A DNA stretch of 64,000 nt from Pestalotiopsis fici W106-1 (GCF_000516985.1 NW_006917095.1:2733077-2797076); one strand, 5' to 3'; shown: positions 11,827 through 23,446, counted from the first letter of the stretch. A program made the numbers and translations. The notes: generated by a model not told the origin, from the sequence alone.

Positions 11827-12609
11827 ATGGGCAAGCAAGCCAACTTGTTCGCCTTCCCGGCCATCGACGCCCTCGCCTCGGCCCTGCGCGCCTATATCGT
11901 CCAGGCCCAGAACGCCGGCTTCACACGCCACGGCGTCTTCAAGGTCGGCGTGTCGGGCGGCTCGCTCCCCAAGACACTGGCCAAGGCCCTGCTCACCCCC
12001 GCCAGCTCGGCCGAGGACAAGATTGACTTCTCCAAGTGGGAGATCTTCTTTGCCGACGAGCGCGCCGTGCCCCTCGACCACGAGGACAGCAACTACTTCC
12101 TGCTCAAGCAGGAGCTCCTCGACAAGATCCCCGCCGAGCTCGGCCAGCCGACCATCCACCCCATCGACCCGACTCACCTCGGCGACACCCAGGAGCTCGC
12201 CGACCAGTACGAGCAGCTGCTGGTCCGGTCGTTTGCCAGCCGCGACTCGGTCAAGCTGCCCATCTTTGACCTCTTGCTGCTCGGCACCGGCCCCGACGGC
12301 CACACCTGCAGCCTGTTCCCCGGCCACCCGCTGCTGCGCGAGACCAGCGCCTGGGTTGCCCCCATTGAGGACTCGCCCAAGCCCCCGCCCAAGCGCGTCA
12401 CCCTCACCCTCCCCGTCGTCACCCACTCGGTCAAGATTGCCTTCGTGGCCACCGGCGGCGGCAAGAAGGATATCATGAAGGAGATCTTTGAGCAGGGCAA
12501 CGGCCTCCCCGCCGCCTTGGTCAATGAGGCTGCCGGTGAGCGCTGCAGCTGGTTCGTGGACGAGCCTGCCGTCGAGGGAGTCGCCTTCCCTCGCCGAGGC
12601 TTCCTGTGA
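11827..12609 (+). CDS. SOL3: 6-phosphogluconolactonase
   Basis: A single exon encodes 260 residues, the normal length for eukaryotic 6PGL. It hydrolyses 6-phosphogluconolactone to 6-phosphogluconate, step two of the oxidative pentose phosphate pathway, in the cytosol. Visible signatures are VSGGSLPKTLAKAL near residue 41, FFADERAVPLDHEDSNY near residue 75, and the active-site block GTGPDGHTCSLFPGHPLL near residue 156. Codons end overwhelmingly in C or G, much more so than in the neighbouring regulatory genes, which fits high expression. The ATG follows the context ACAACA. The symbol reflects the yeast SOL family; which yeast paralogue is closest was not resolved. Confidence 0.96.
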   Translation: MGKQANLFAFPAIDALASALRAYIVQAQNAGFTRHGVFKVGVSGGSLPKTLAKALLTPASSAEDKIDFSKWEIFFADERAVPLDHEDSNYFLLKQELLDKIPAELGQPTIHPIDPTHLGDTQELADQYEQLLVRSFASRDSVKLPIFDLLLLGTGPDGHTCSLFPGHPLLRETSAWVAPIEDSPKPPPKRVTLTLPVVTHSVKIAFVATGGGKKDIMKEIFEQGNGLPAALVNEAAGERCSWFVDEPAVEGVAFPRRGFL

Positions 12610-13339
12610 ACTGGCTTGGCTCACAACTAGTTCCCAATCCAGGGAAAAACTCCCAATGTAAATGATAGATGCTACTACGGTCTTTCGTTTTCTGTAGAGA
12701 TCGGAGTCACGGCATTGAATTAGAGCTCCCTTGGAAACGACCCTCTTCTTTTGCTTCCAAGGGTCGGTATCCTGGATCACAATATGGGGACCCACCTCTT
12801 CATGGCGGTGTCTTCTTTGTTTTGATCATTGCGACCAGCTAGATTATGCGATGTTTTGCGTTATTCTGTTAGAGAGAGGATACCTGGGACACTCGCTGTC
12901 ATTTCTGAACTTGATATCCCCTTAACGAATGAATGATATAGGAATAAAGAAAAGTTTATGAAAATGTCAACTGTCTAATGTCTTGAATAATGGGAAATTA
13001 ACATCTATGGATGGATTTATTATGTCTATGAAGAAACCGGATCTTCTAATATGGAGATTGGACTGTTTCCTACCTGCTGATACCACAAAAAGCATTGGCA
13101 TAGACATACATGGTCCCTTAGTACGAATGGGAACGGTAGTTGTACATGATTCGGGACAACTCGAGCTGTTCCAGAGAGTCGGACTGAAGCAGTAGAAAAC
13201 GGTCAAACACTGAACGGCATGATAAGAGAAACGCTGGTGATTTCATTGGGGCCAACCCTTTCTGTGGAAAGAGGCAATATAGTACAAGGCATTACAGTCA
13301 TAATACAGAGAGAGGCTCCGGGTGTTATACACAGCACAC
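12610..13339. other. intergenic between convergent genes
   Basis: This AT-rich spacer should hold the 3' ends of the lactonase and CBP3 transcripts, which converge here. Short frames are present but none shows conserved features. Confidence 0.5.
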
Positions 13340-14426
13340 TTAAACGGCCTCCTTCACCACACGCGGCGCACTTCCCTGGGTTTGCGCAGACGTCGCCGCA
13401 CTAGGCAACACGCCCTCGAGCTCCCGCGCGGGGACATCGACGAGCCGGAACTCATTCTTGGCGGCGACGGAGAAGGCGGTATTGGCGCCGCCGCGAAAGA
13501 GGGCAAAGTCGGGGGTCTGGTCGAGGCTGCGGAGGCAGGCGCGAATCCAGCTGACAATGGCGGCGAGGCGGCGGGGGTCGACGTCGTCGCGGGCCTTGTA
13601 GACGTTGCGCCAGACGGCGGCGGCCAGCACGGCGTCGCCCTTTGCCACGCCCTCGTCGTAGGCGGCGATGGCGCCGCGCCACTGGATGAAGAGGTCCTTG
13701 AGGTACCGGTGGCGCAGGCCCCGCGACGTGATGCCGTGGACCAGATCCATGCGCTCCTCGGCGTCGAAGAAGAAGTGGTCCGTCAGCTGCTTTTGCCACG
13801 ATCGGGCCGCGTCCAAGGGCTGGTTTCGCAGCCGTGCGTACACGACGTAAAGGTGCAGCATGGTGATTTGCGACCAGGTACTGAATGTGGGAGGCAGATC
13901 AAAGTCTGGTTCGAAGCCATTGTTAGCAAAGATGACGACCACTTTATATCTTGGGAGGGGTTCCTCCCCCAGGAACAAAGTCCCGTTATACATATTGGGG
14001 GGTCGGCGTACCAGTATGCCACAATGTAGTCCCTGTGCCAATCTCCTCGCCCTCCTCTGTCGTTTTCACCGTTCCGTTTCGTTTATCGGTCTCGGAGATG
14101 GTATATGCGGCCTCGGCGGCGCAAATCTTGTACACGTTCTCTGTGGCGGCGTGTACCATGTACGGCTCGCTAGTGGACTTGAGAATCATGCCTCCCAGAT
14201 TGCGGACCGACTCGGGAATCCATGATGACTTTTCGGCGGCAGCGGTCGCCGTACTCCGGAAACCTCTCTTTTGTTGTTGCTGCTGTTGATGGTGGGGGGC
14301 TGTTGCAATGATTTGTCGGCTTAGTTGTTTCGCTGCCGTGTACTGGATATCGGAGCCGCTTGCAAAGAGGCTCGGCCTCGATGATAAGTCCCTGAGCAGG
14401 GCTCTTCTGCAACTTCTGCAAGCCAT
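13340..14426 (-). CDS. CBP3: mitochondrial ubiquinol-cytochrome c chaperone
   Basis: Two exons, 14426-14012 and 13905-13340, encode 326 residues. The 106-bp intron has a GTACGC donor, a GCTAAC branch site and a CCAG acceptor. The N-terminal 50 residues are arginine- and serine-rich with almost no acids (MACRSCRRALLRDLSS), typical of a mitochondrial targeting sequence, and include a Q-run near residue 48. The chaperone core begins at LPPTFSTWSQITMLHLYVVY and continues through HFFFDAEERMD and LKDLFIQWRGAIAAYDEG. CBP3 acts with CBP6 at the mitochondrial ribosome tunnel to promote synthesis and early assembly of cytochrome b in complex III. The C-terminal 30 residues are low complexity. An open frame of 235 codons lies opposite exon 2 and is an antisense shadow. 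Confidence 0.93.
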
Positions 14427-15107
14427 AATGAAATTCTGTCTTGGGGTCCGAGGTGAATAGTCCGTACAAGTCACAGTTATGGATGTCACTTGGGTTGCAA
14501 TGGCAGACAAGTAAAAAGAGCGTCAGGGTCTTCGCGTCATTGAACTTCTGGCGGGAAGAGAAAAAAAAGTGCACCGGACGAAGCTTGAGCTTGCATGGAT
14601 CGGCGGCAGGGGTGAGGGAGCTTTGGCGAATCGAATTCCCGCTAACGGGCTGCTGCATGAGACGGGTTCAACCAATACACTTGGTTGTAATCACAATGCA
14701 ACGGCACCATCGATTACGTACAACATGATGGTTTCATTGATTGCACATGTCTCGAGAAGATTATTGATATTGACTACGATGTCATCACAGTACAACATCC
14801 TGTTTCTGGTGAACTCTGAGGTAGAAAGCCGCACTTTCAATCATGTACTTTCTCAAGGTCGTCGATTGTCATTGAATGACCTGTCTCCTTGAATGAATCA
14901 TGATTGATATATTATTATATGGACACATTCCCTTGCCTTTTGATATTGTCAATATTCAAGTCTTTTAATATTAGTTGAGTGGAGCTGTGAACGGCGTTAT
15001 CCTAGTACATGTTACTATCGGACATGAAGCCAAATACTAGTACCGCGCAATTGTTACGATCACTGAGTCGAGTCGAGTCGACCATCTACAGCAAGCAATC
15101 ATGTATG
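14427..15107. other. short intergenic between CBP3 and CEM1
   Basis: About 680 bp between two co-oriented minus-strand genes. It should hold the CEM1 3' end and the CBP3 promoter. A GAGTCGAGTCGAGTCGA repeat lies near 15065-15080. No coding frame is supported. Confidence 0.5.
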
Positions 15108-16533
15108 CTATTTATGGTATCTAGAAAATACCAGAGAAGCATTCGTGCCACCAAAACCGAAGCTATTGGACATGGCTACATCAACTTGTTTGCTTTGAGA
15201 TATCAGTGGAACCAAGTTGAACTTTGGCTCGATATCAGGATCATGGAGATTCATGGTTGGAGGGACGGCATTCTGTGATACTGTCAGCACGACTAATCAG
15301 GGAAACGGGGCGTTTTTGACTTGCATCTGCTATGGACAGAATAGAAAATACGGCCTCTATAGCGCCAGCTGCTCCAAGCAGATGTCCGATTGATCCTTTG
15401 GTACTGCTGACTGTTACATCCGCATCATTCATATAACCTTCTGGCCCAACCATAAGAGATCGGATTGCCAAAGCTTCCGCAGTATCGCCAATGGTGGTAC
15501 CTGTGGCATGAGCATTGATATAATTGACCTGAGCAGGTCTGATATTGGCATGCTGCAGGGCCTTTTTCATGGCCCGATGCGCCCCAGATCCATCCTCCAG
15601 AGGTGCAGTCATTTGATAAGCATCGCCACTGCAGCCGTAGCCGTTGAGTTCGGCATATATGTGTGCTCCTCTGGCCTTGGCATGCTCGAGCTCCTCCAAA
15701 ACGACCACGGCAGCACCTTCTGCGACGACGAACCCGTCTCGACGACGATCAAAGGGACGACAACTAGACGGCGGGTCATGGTTGAAAGTCGTGGACAAAG
15801 ACCGAGATCTGCCAAACCCAGCAAAGGTCAATGGATGGATGCAGGCCTCGGAACCGCCCGCGACCATGACATTGGCGTCGCCAAAGGCAATAAAGCGCGA
15901 TGCGTCACCAATCGAGTGTGCGCCAGTGGTGCAAGCTGTAGTTGCAGCATGATTTGGCCCTTGGAAGCCATATTTCATGGCAATATGTCCCGCGGCCATA
16001 TTGATAAGAATCTTGGGCACGAATAGTGGCGACACCTTCTTATAACCCTAATAGAACCGGATTATCAGCATAGGCGGAATTGTGAGTACATAATATCTGA
16101 AACCTACACTTTGATCGTACGTTATGCTTGTAGAGTATATTTCGTCGAGGTTCCCAATGCCACTTCCTAGACACACTCCAGTGGCCTCGAGCTGATCTTG
16201 TCTCTTGGGATCCCACCCAGCATCCTTGAGAGCCTCCGAGGCCGCAGCCATGGCATACTGCGTAAACGTCGAAGTCCGCCGCTGCTCCGTGGCCGTGAAC
16301 CAGTCACCGGGCCGCCATAGACCCTCAGTGCTGCTGCTGCTATCGCCGTCCGCATCTGCTTTGGGCACGACACCCGCGACAGTGCTCGGAAGATCACGCC
16401 ATAGCCGCTGTGGCTCAGAACTCGCGACGCTGACTATGCCGGTTTCGCCAGCGAGGAGGCGAGACCAGGTACGCCGAACGCCCACGCCTAGAGGCGTGAT
16501 GGCGCCTAGACCTGTGACAACCACCCGGCGCAT
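15108..16533 (-). CDS. CEM1: mitochondrial 3-oxoacyl-[acyl-carrier-protein] synthase
   Basis: Three exons (16533-16108, 16047-15325, 15272-15108) encode 437 residues. The protein begins with the strand-and-loop [16 protein letters not shown] of KAS enzymes. The catalytic triad is complete: Cys181 in [10 protein letters not shown], His322 in NAHATGT and His364 in [12 protein letters not shown]. It ends with [12 protein letters not shown]. The enzyme elongates acyl-ACP in mitochondrial type II fatty acid synthesis, which supplies octanoate for lipoate and so supports respiration. Intron 1 (60 bp) is GT-AG. Intron 2 (15273-15324, 52 bp) appears to be GC-AG: its donor reads GCAAGT after GAT, CTGAC is the branch site, and removing it restores [15 protein letters not shown] with family spacing. 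The only frame-compatible GT alternative would be a 40-bp intron with the branch site at its acceptor. No long targeting peptide is visible. Confidence 0.94.
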
Positions 16534-18087
16534 CACACTTCCATGGCCTGCCGCGCCTGGATAATCTTTTTGTGGTCTATATTAGGAAGAGGTAATTCGG
16601 GCAAAGGTACTTGATGCTGGGCATTATAGATTCACCAGCTCAAGACACGCACCGGCCAATTAGATCATCTGTGATTTGCCCGTGCGTGTCGCAGGAAGTT
16701 ATTAGAGCAAAGGATATATCTCAGTTCCGAAAAGAGAGAGCTAGTACGGACAGCAGTAGTAGCTGCTAACATGAATAACTTGATTAGCTGTCTACCCTAG
16801 CCGTGAGTCCGAGACTTTTTTTTTTTCTTTTTAGGTTCGTTGCCGAGATGCTGAGCTACGCTTTAAGAGGATTAGTCCCACTATTCCGGCTGCTCAGCTA
16901 AGGGGGTTGCAAAGGATCAAGCTGCGCATTGTCCAAAATTGGGGGGTCCTTGTCTAGAAGGATCAATCCCGGCGCCACGTAATTGGGTTCGCGTAGACGT
17001 GCGTATCTGCTACTACCATAAGCACCAGTCGTGTGTAATCCATCTCACCTCTTCAACAATATCACATTTCTTTTCGTCGATATGGTGCTACTCAATTATA
17101 TTTGATTTTCCGAGTTGCATTCTTTTTTCACTCAGTCAGTACTGCCGCTGGTACGCTGCGCTGTCGGTAACTGGACGAGCTGCAACATCGTGAGCTAGCT
17201 GCCACTGCTAAGGCTGTACCGTTTTGGGAAACGACGGAGAACACGTTTCAGATCAACGTACTTCTGTCTTCGGGACACGACTAGATTGTGGTTGAAGCAA
17301 CGAGCAAATCACGTCTTATCATCGACGGATGAGACGACGAGGGAGCTTTTGCAGACTTTATTGGGAACACACACGATCCAGAGGACAGTTGCGTCGTGGC
17401 TTAATCAATTGGCTGGTCAATTCTTACTGAACCTGTTCCGGGTTCTGATCAGCTGGCTCGACCTATTACGATCCCAGCTGAGCCGCAAATCCGTTTCAGC
17501 GCATACCAGCACTCATAACGACATTTCTTCATTCATCTCGTCGACAAATCCATCAGCCCAATCATCACGAGGCTAGGTTGTGCGCTACTGGGATCGAGGC
17601 CGGCAACGTCGTCTTTCCGGACCTCGAGATTCATGCTTATCAAAGTCTGACTTTCTATACCTTACCTGTCAGATATTGGTCGGCTTGGGTCAAGGCGATT
17701 TCATACTGCCAGCTCTGCCAGTTGTGTGGTGGCCCAAAGTGACTGCCACCCCCTCGTACTAGAGATCGACCATACCCTGGACCATATAATCTGGTGCTTC
17801 GCATGAGGTCCTAGCCTTATCTTGGTGTTTCAAACAACTCGCGATAACAAAGCTGGGCAAACCTTCCAATAGGAACAAGACCATCCGAGCGAGCTTATCG
17901 CAATTGTTATTTTGCCTCTGGAAAGCTGCTTCACATCCGTTTGGAAAGTGCAGAGTTGGGATAACTTCCCTGTAAACCAATCATTTGTTTCGGACATTAG
18001 ATAAACCCCTATATATCAACCCACGGCTTCACATATGTGCTCTTTTCCATAGTATCGATCATCTTTTGCGACACCAACATCCACAGG
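16534..18087. other. intergenic between divergent genes
   Basis: This spacer lies between divergent CEM1 and the OPT transporter gene. A T-rich tract sits near 16816-16832. A 96-codon frame at 17286-17576 has no recognisable features. Nothing firm is called apart from a possible TATA element near 18010. Confidence 0.5.
18010..18017 (+). promoter_or_regulatory. possible TATA element of the OPT gene
   Basis: CTATATAT lies about 70-80 bp before the ATG at 18088. Position and composition fit a TATA element; there is no other support. Confidence 0.35.
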
Positions 18088-20820
18088 ATGGATGACACAG
18101 CCAGTTCGCAGTCGTCAGGCACGACTCAGCGAAGAAAGCTGGTGGAAGATGACGATCGATCATGGAGTAACAAGAGTAGCGTCGAAGTCAGTGGGCGAGA
18201 GGTGGCCGAGGGAATGGCGGTGTCGAGACAAGAAGACCCCGTTGAATCCCTCAAGAGGCGCCTCTCGGAATGGGGTGAGTCTAGTGTCCATACCAGCCAG
18301 CCTTATGAAGAGGGTGAAGAATACGAAATGCTTCTAGATCCAAACCTCCCAGAGGAACAAGAAAGGAGAATGCACGAGCTCGAGTTGGATGATCCTTTAG
18401 GAGGCGAGTCGAGTCTGAAGGAACTTGATGACACCGAAGATTCTCCCTATCCCGAAGTACGAGCCGCTGTTCACAACTACGATGAGGATCTGCCCTGCAA
18501 TACTGTCCGGGCTTGGACGATTGGGTTGTTCCTTGTGGTCATTGGCGCCTCAATGAACACCCTCTTTTCTTTGAGGAGTCCCTCGATCGGACTAGGTGCG
18601 CTAATTGCTCAGATTATAGCATGGCCCATTGGCCAGGCCTGGGAAAAGGTTATGCCCAAGAAGGAATTCACGCTGTGGCCATTCGGTATCAAATGGAGCT
18701 TGAACCCTGGACCTTTCAATGTCAAGGAGCACTCGATTATCGTTGTCATGGCGAGTGTTTCTTTCTCGGTTGCATACGCTACGGATATCATACTCGCCCA
18801 GCTCGTATTTTACAAGCAGAACTTTGGCGTCACTTGGCAGCTATTACTGACCGTGTCGACCCAGTCACTGGGCTACGGCATTGCTGGCATGATGAGAAAA
18901 TTCTTGGGTAAGCTGAGATCCATGTCCTTGTGCTCAAGACTCGACTGACCATGAATAGTCTACCCGGCTTCCATGATCTGGCCAGGAAACCTCGTGTCGG
19001 TAGTGCTCATGAATGCCATGTACGAGAAGCACGCACCGCTTGACCCAACGATAATTGGTGGAAATATGCCAAGATATCGATGGTTTGCTTACATTACGCT
19101 TGGTGCCTTCTTGTACTACTTCATTCCCGGATTCTTTGCTCAGTTCTTGAGTGTCTTTGCATTCCCAACCTGGCTTGCACCCAATAACCCAATTGTCAAT
19201 CAGCTCTTTGGAGGAACGACCGGTCTGTCATTGCTGCCCATTACATTTGACTGGACACAGGTTGCAGGATATATCGGCTCTCCTCTCATCCCACCGTGGC
19301 ATGCCATTGCAAACACCACGATAGGTGTTGTCGTCTTTTTTATTGGTCTTGCCTCGGCATTCCATTACACTGGCGTTTGGTATTCCCAATTCCTGCCCAT
19401 GAGCGACGCGTCAACATATGACAACACGGGCTCACCGTATAACACGACTCGAATTCTCACGCCACAATTGACTTTGGACGAGGAGGCTTACAAGAACTAT
19501 TCTCCCCTCTATATCAGGTAAAAGCTTCATTCATTCCAGAGATTGTAATGCTTTTGAAAAACTGACTATCCACAGCACAACCTTTGCCATGGCCTATGGA
19601 CTATCTTTCGCTGCCATTGCATCGCTGATTGTCTACACATACCTTCATCACAGCAAGACAATTTGGCGCCAGTACCAAAACAGCACAACTGAGAAGCCCG
19701 ACATCCACATGAAGCTCATGAGGAAGTATAAGGAGGCGCCAACATGGTGGTACATGAGCCTTTTCGTCATCATGCTTGGGCTCGGTTTCATCACTGTCCT
19801 GGCATACCCTACAAATCTCAATTGGTGGTCCTTTCTATTGGCCGTTAGCATCTCATTCACCTTTGCCCTACCTATTGGCATTATTCAGGCTGTCACAAAC
19901 AACCAGATTGGTCTAAATGTCTTGACCGAGTTTGTGTACGGTTATATCCAGCCAGGCAGACCACTTGCCCTAATGATGTAAGCCCCCTTTTTTGTAAGCT
20001 TTGGTGAATATTATATTGACTAGTCACAGATTCAAAACGTTTGGGTACATTACAATGTCTCAAGCCTTGAGCTTCGTCGCGGATTTGAAGTTTGGCCACT
20101 ACATGAAAATACCTCCCAGAACCATGTTCATGAGTCAAGTTGTGGCAACAACCTTTTCCTGCTTTATTCAGATTGCGGTGCTCAACTTTGCATTGAACAA
20201 TATCGAAGGTATATGCACCCCAACACAACCAGAACATTTCACTTGTCCTGGAGGCAGGGTCTTTTTCTCAGGTAAGTCCCCATTTCCCTGCTGGTACCTT
20301 TTACAATGTGTCTCTCTCTAAATCGCATTCAGCATCTGTGATCTGGGGTCTCATTGGCCCGGCCCGCATTTTCTCGCCTGGCCAAATCTATTCGGGACTT
20401 TTCTGGTTCTTCTTGATCGGTGCCATCACGCCCGTGATCATTTACTTTGCTGCCAAAAAGTGGCCCAAGTCGCCCATCAAGTATCTGATGGCACCTGTCA
20501 TATTTGGAGGTGCTGGCGCGATTCCTCCTGCCACGCCTCTCAACTACCTGTCCTGGGGCATCGTGGGATTTGTGTTCCAGTATCTAATCAAGAACCGCCA
20601 TTCGGCTTGGTGGAACAGACTCAACTTCCTCACGTCTTCAGGTCTCGATCTAGGACTTGCCCTTTCTACACTGGTCATATTTTTTGCCTTTACTCTCAAC
20701 AATATCAGCCCGCCCGAATGGTGGGGCAATACCGTTATCACGACGACAATGGATTATCAAGACACGGCTATACAGACTGTATTACCGCCTGGGGAGACTT
20801 TTGGCCCTGCTACATGGTAG
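18088..20820 (+). CDS. OPT-family oligopeptide transporter
   Basis: Five exons (18088-18907, 18959-19517, 19576-19977, 20030-20271, 20333-20820) encode 836 residues, a normal OPT size. Introns are 51-61 bp. An acidic, soluble N-terminus of about 130 residues precedes the membrane domain, which has many hydrophobic segments. Family motifs are NPGPFNVKEH near residue 212, PRYRWFAYI, and the late KNRHSAWWNRLNFLTSSGLD. The protein should import tetra- and pentapeptides, or glutathione and related conjugates, with protons at the plasma membrane. The extracellular loop NTTRILTPQLTL lies before the third exon. The start at 18088 gives MDDTASSQ; no upstream in-frame ATG is seen. The FAD monooxygenase lies 1.04 kb downstream on the same strand. 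Substrate identity cannot be read from the sequence. Confidence 0.95.
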
Positions 20821-21272
20821 AGTTCAATAGATTAGAAAGGCAGAAGACGGGGCGGCTCGAAAGGCGGACCCAGATAGATGTAAATAGCCATGATTGCCAA
20901 AAATTCTAGCACATTTTTACTTTTAGATCTATCTGATTCAGTCCAAGAACTAATCACAGCATCGTAGACTTTCTCAAACTATATTGCCACAAAGTTTCCC
21001 TCATGTGTTTCAGTGCAACACAAGACTCTGGCAACATACTTCTGTCATCGGCTGTCGTACGACAATGATACCCGGGCCGCTCGAGCCAGCCATTTCCGTC
21101 GGTCACTACTACTAGCATTATTTTCTACCCGGATCACATGAGGGATGGCGTAGGAAGCCACACCAAAGTCTGACGGCTGTTGGCCCTCCCCAGGTTTAGC
21201 GTCTCTACATTAAAATCTGACACGTCATGCGTAACCATCATTATCCTATTTAGAAAAAGGAGCCTAGCAAGT

Positions 21273-21297
21273 AAAAAAAAAAAAAAAAAAAAAAAAA
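21273..21297 (+). repeat. poly-A tract, 25 bases
   Basis: The longest homopolymer in the window. No target-site duplication or retroelement body is visible beside it, so it reads as a simple repeat rather than a retroposon tail. Confidence 0.8.
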
Positions 21298-21811
21298 TTG
21301 GATTGGAATCAAGAAAGAACAAAGAAAATGCAGCCCGGGGATTTTTGTTTTCGGCCGCGGCTTTTTGGAGGAGGCAAGGGGTTACCAATGCCGCCGCACG
21401 CCTTTTTACGGCCGAGATGTTGGTTGGCAACTAGTTTTTATTTTTCTTCCCCTCCATCCCTTGCATTAGGAGGGGAAGAAGAAGAAGAAAAAAAAAAAGG
21501 TCCTCGCATGATAGATGAAAACGTAACCAAGTTGGTTGGCAAACAACTGGACGTGGTGCATAACTAAACAGGGGTTTTGAAATAGCAGACCAACAAGAGG
21601 AGAAGGAAGAATTATGTTATGACTCCTCGGATCCCATGGGACAAGGAGAAAAAAAAATCAGTTTTCTTGAGATTTGTTTTCCTCATTGTTTTATTTCTTA
21701 TCCCTTTCCGGAAAGCCGAGTCGCAACTACCAGCATCAGTCAATCGTACGACCCGTGTGGAACATTGTTCCCCGAAAGAAAGAGAATGTTTACAAACTAA
21801 TCCCGGAAAAT

Positions 21812-21820
21812 TATATTTAA
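21812..21820 (+). promoter_or_regulatory. possible TATA element of the monooxygenase gene
   Basis: TATATTTAA, about 45 bp before the ATG at 21864, in an otherwise purine-rich leader. The distance is short for a leader, so this is tentative. Confidence 0.3.
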
Positions 21821-21863
21821 AAGGAAGACATATCAGCAACGAAAAGAAAAGGGGGAAAACGAT

Positions 21864-23446
21864 ATGCCTCTAAAGGTCGGCGTCATCGGGGCCGGCATTG
21901 GAGGCTTGAGCGCCGCCATTGGTCTCCGTCGCGCCGGAGCTGAAGTCGAGGTAAGGATTCCCTCCCCTCTTTTCCTTCCCTGCCTCTTTTGTTTTTCCTT
22001 CTATTTGTATCTTGGTACCATGGGGATATTTCCCAGCTTCATGTGGTACAACAGGCCGCCATTGGGCTTGGACAGTGGAAAGCTGAGGATTAGGTCGGTT
22101 GTACGACGTTGGACGCTATCTACGTTTCGACACATGTACAGTGCAATGCCTCTGCTCAGATATAAACACCAAGAAAACGAAAATGGCATCTTATCACTAA
22201 AAAAAAAGGAAAATAGATATATGAGCGATCGAAGTTTAAAAATGAAGTCGGAGGTGCCATAACCGTCACTCCCAACGGGTCGCGCGTGCTGGAATCTTGG
22301 GGCTTTGACGACGTCAAGGCCGGCGCCGTCGAGGCCAAGACGCTGCGCATGGTTGACGCGCACACGCTGGAGCCGGCCTTTACCGACGACCTGACGGACG
22401 TGCGCGGCGACTTTGGCGCCAAGATGGCCTTTTACCACCGCGTTGATCTGCACAATAGCCTCAAGGACCTGGCGCAGGGCCAACAGGAAGGGCCCAACAA
22501 CGAGCTGGCCGGACCCCCGGCCGTTATTCGACTCGGCCAGGCCGTGGTCGACATTGACTGTGAGACCGGCGTCATAATCCTCGCGGACGGAACCAAGGTG
22601 ACCAAAGACTTGCTCGTTATTGCCGATGGCATCAAGTCGCGTTTCATCAGCAAGATCACGGGCGAGGCCGACAAGATCAAGGACCTGGGCTGGTCGGCGT
22701 ATCGGTGCCTGGTGCCCATGGACGCCATCCTGTCGGACCCAGAGACACGGCCGTATTTCGAAGGCCAAGCTCCCGGGTACTGGACCCCATTCTACCTGCC
22801 GGAGGCCTTTTACATGGTGGCGTACGCGTGCCGGGACAACCGCCTGCTCAACATTGCCATTCGCCACGAGACGCGGGCCCAGGACCGTGACAAGGACGAG
22901 GACTGGAACGCGGCAGCGACGCACGCCGACGTGCTCGAGATCCTCAACGGCTACCACCCCGTCATGCGCGCCGTGGTCCTCAAGGCCCCCGACGTCAAGG
23001 TCTACAAGCTCGTGCGCCGCGAGCCGCTGCCGCGGTACTGGCGGGGCCGCGCCGTCATTGTCGGCGACGCGGCGCACACCATCCTGCCGACGCACGCGCA
23101 GGGGGCCGTCCTCGCGATTGAGGAGGCCGCGGCGCTCGAGCTCCTATTCACTGGCCGAGACGGCGGGAGCGGCAGCGGCAGTAGCAGCGGTGTGGATGTC
23201 AGCGCTCGGCTTGAGCTCTTTGAGGACGTGCTCAAGCGACGTATCCACGCGGTCCAGTTCCTCAGCGACTCGATCCCTGGCACGAGGGACGAGGCTCGCC
23301 AGAGAGCCGAGGAGATCTGTGGTGATGACTTGTTCGATCACGAGGCGATGAACTTTACGGAGCCGGTTCGAAAGTTCTTCTATAGTTATGATATCCGCAA
23401 AGAAGTGACGAGGCGGATGCGGGAAGCTGGATACTTGCAAGCCTAA
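21864..23446 (+). CDS. FAD-dependent monooxygenase, salicylate-hydroxylase-like
   Basis: Two exons, 21864-21950 and 22217-23446, encode 438 residues, standard for group A flavoprotein monooxygenases. The dinucleotide-binding motif GxGxxG is at residues 9-14 (VIGAGIGGLSAAIGL). IADGIKSRF (near 164) matches the DG motif, and VGDAAHTILPTHAQGA (near 311) the second FAD-binding motif. The intron is 266 bp, the second longest I assigned. It begins GTAAGG, has a CACTAA branch site and ends AATAG; removing it joins EVE to IYERSKFKNEVGGAI, the expected family sequence. These enzymes hydroxylate aromatic rings with NAD(P)H and O2, either to catabolise phenolics or to tailor polyketides; the substrate is unknown. 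Exon 2 is GC-rich. A 364-codon antisense frame opposite is a composition shadow. Confidence 0.92.

Larger units (their letters stand above)
20821..21863. other. intergenic, contains long homopolymers
   Basis: This 1.04-kb spacer lies between the OPT transporter and the monooxygenase. It includes a 25-A run (21273-21297) and A-rich purine tracts near 21478-21500 and 21650. The right end is the monooxygenase promoter. No gene is supported. Confidence 0.5.

Noticed and set aside
11815..12795. 326-codon minus-strand frame opposite the lactonase gene
   Set aside because: It is a shadow of GC-rich third positions in 6-phosphogluconolactonase; its protein is low complexity in G, E and V and has no domain.
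13322..14029. 235-codon plus-strand frame opposite CBP3
   Set aside because: It mirrors CBP3 exon 2 and its intron. CBP3 has clear family conservation; this frame has none.
15281..15320. alternative GT-AG intron in CEM1
   Set aside because: It would be only 40 bp with the CTGAC branch site at its acceptor, and would disturb family spacing before VPPTMNL.
21273..21297. poly-A tract as a retroposon tail
   Set aside because: No reverse transcriptase, element body or target-site duplication is visible nearby.
22001..23095. 364-codon minus-strand frame opposite the monooxygenase
   Set aside because: It overlaps a well-supported gene on the other strand and shows only composition-driven sequence.
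18088..23446. secondary-metabolite cluster
   Set aside because: A transporter and one monooxygenase are present, but no synthase, cyclase or pathway regulator lies within the flanking DNA.
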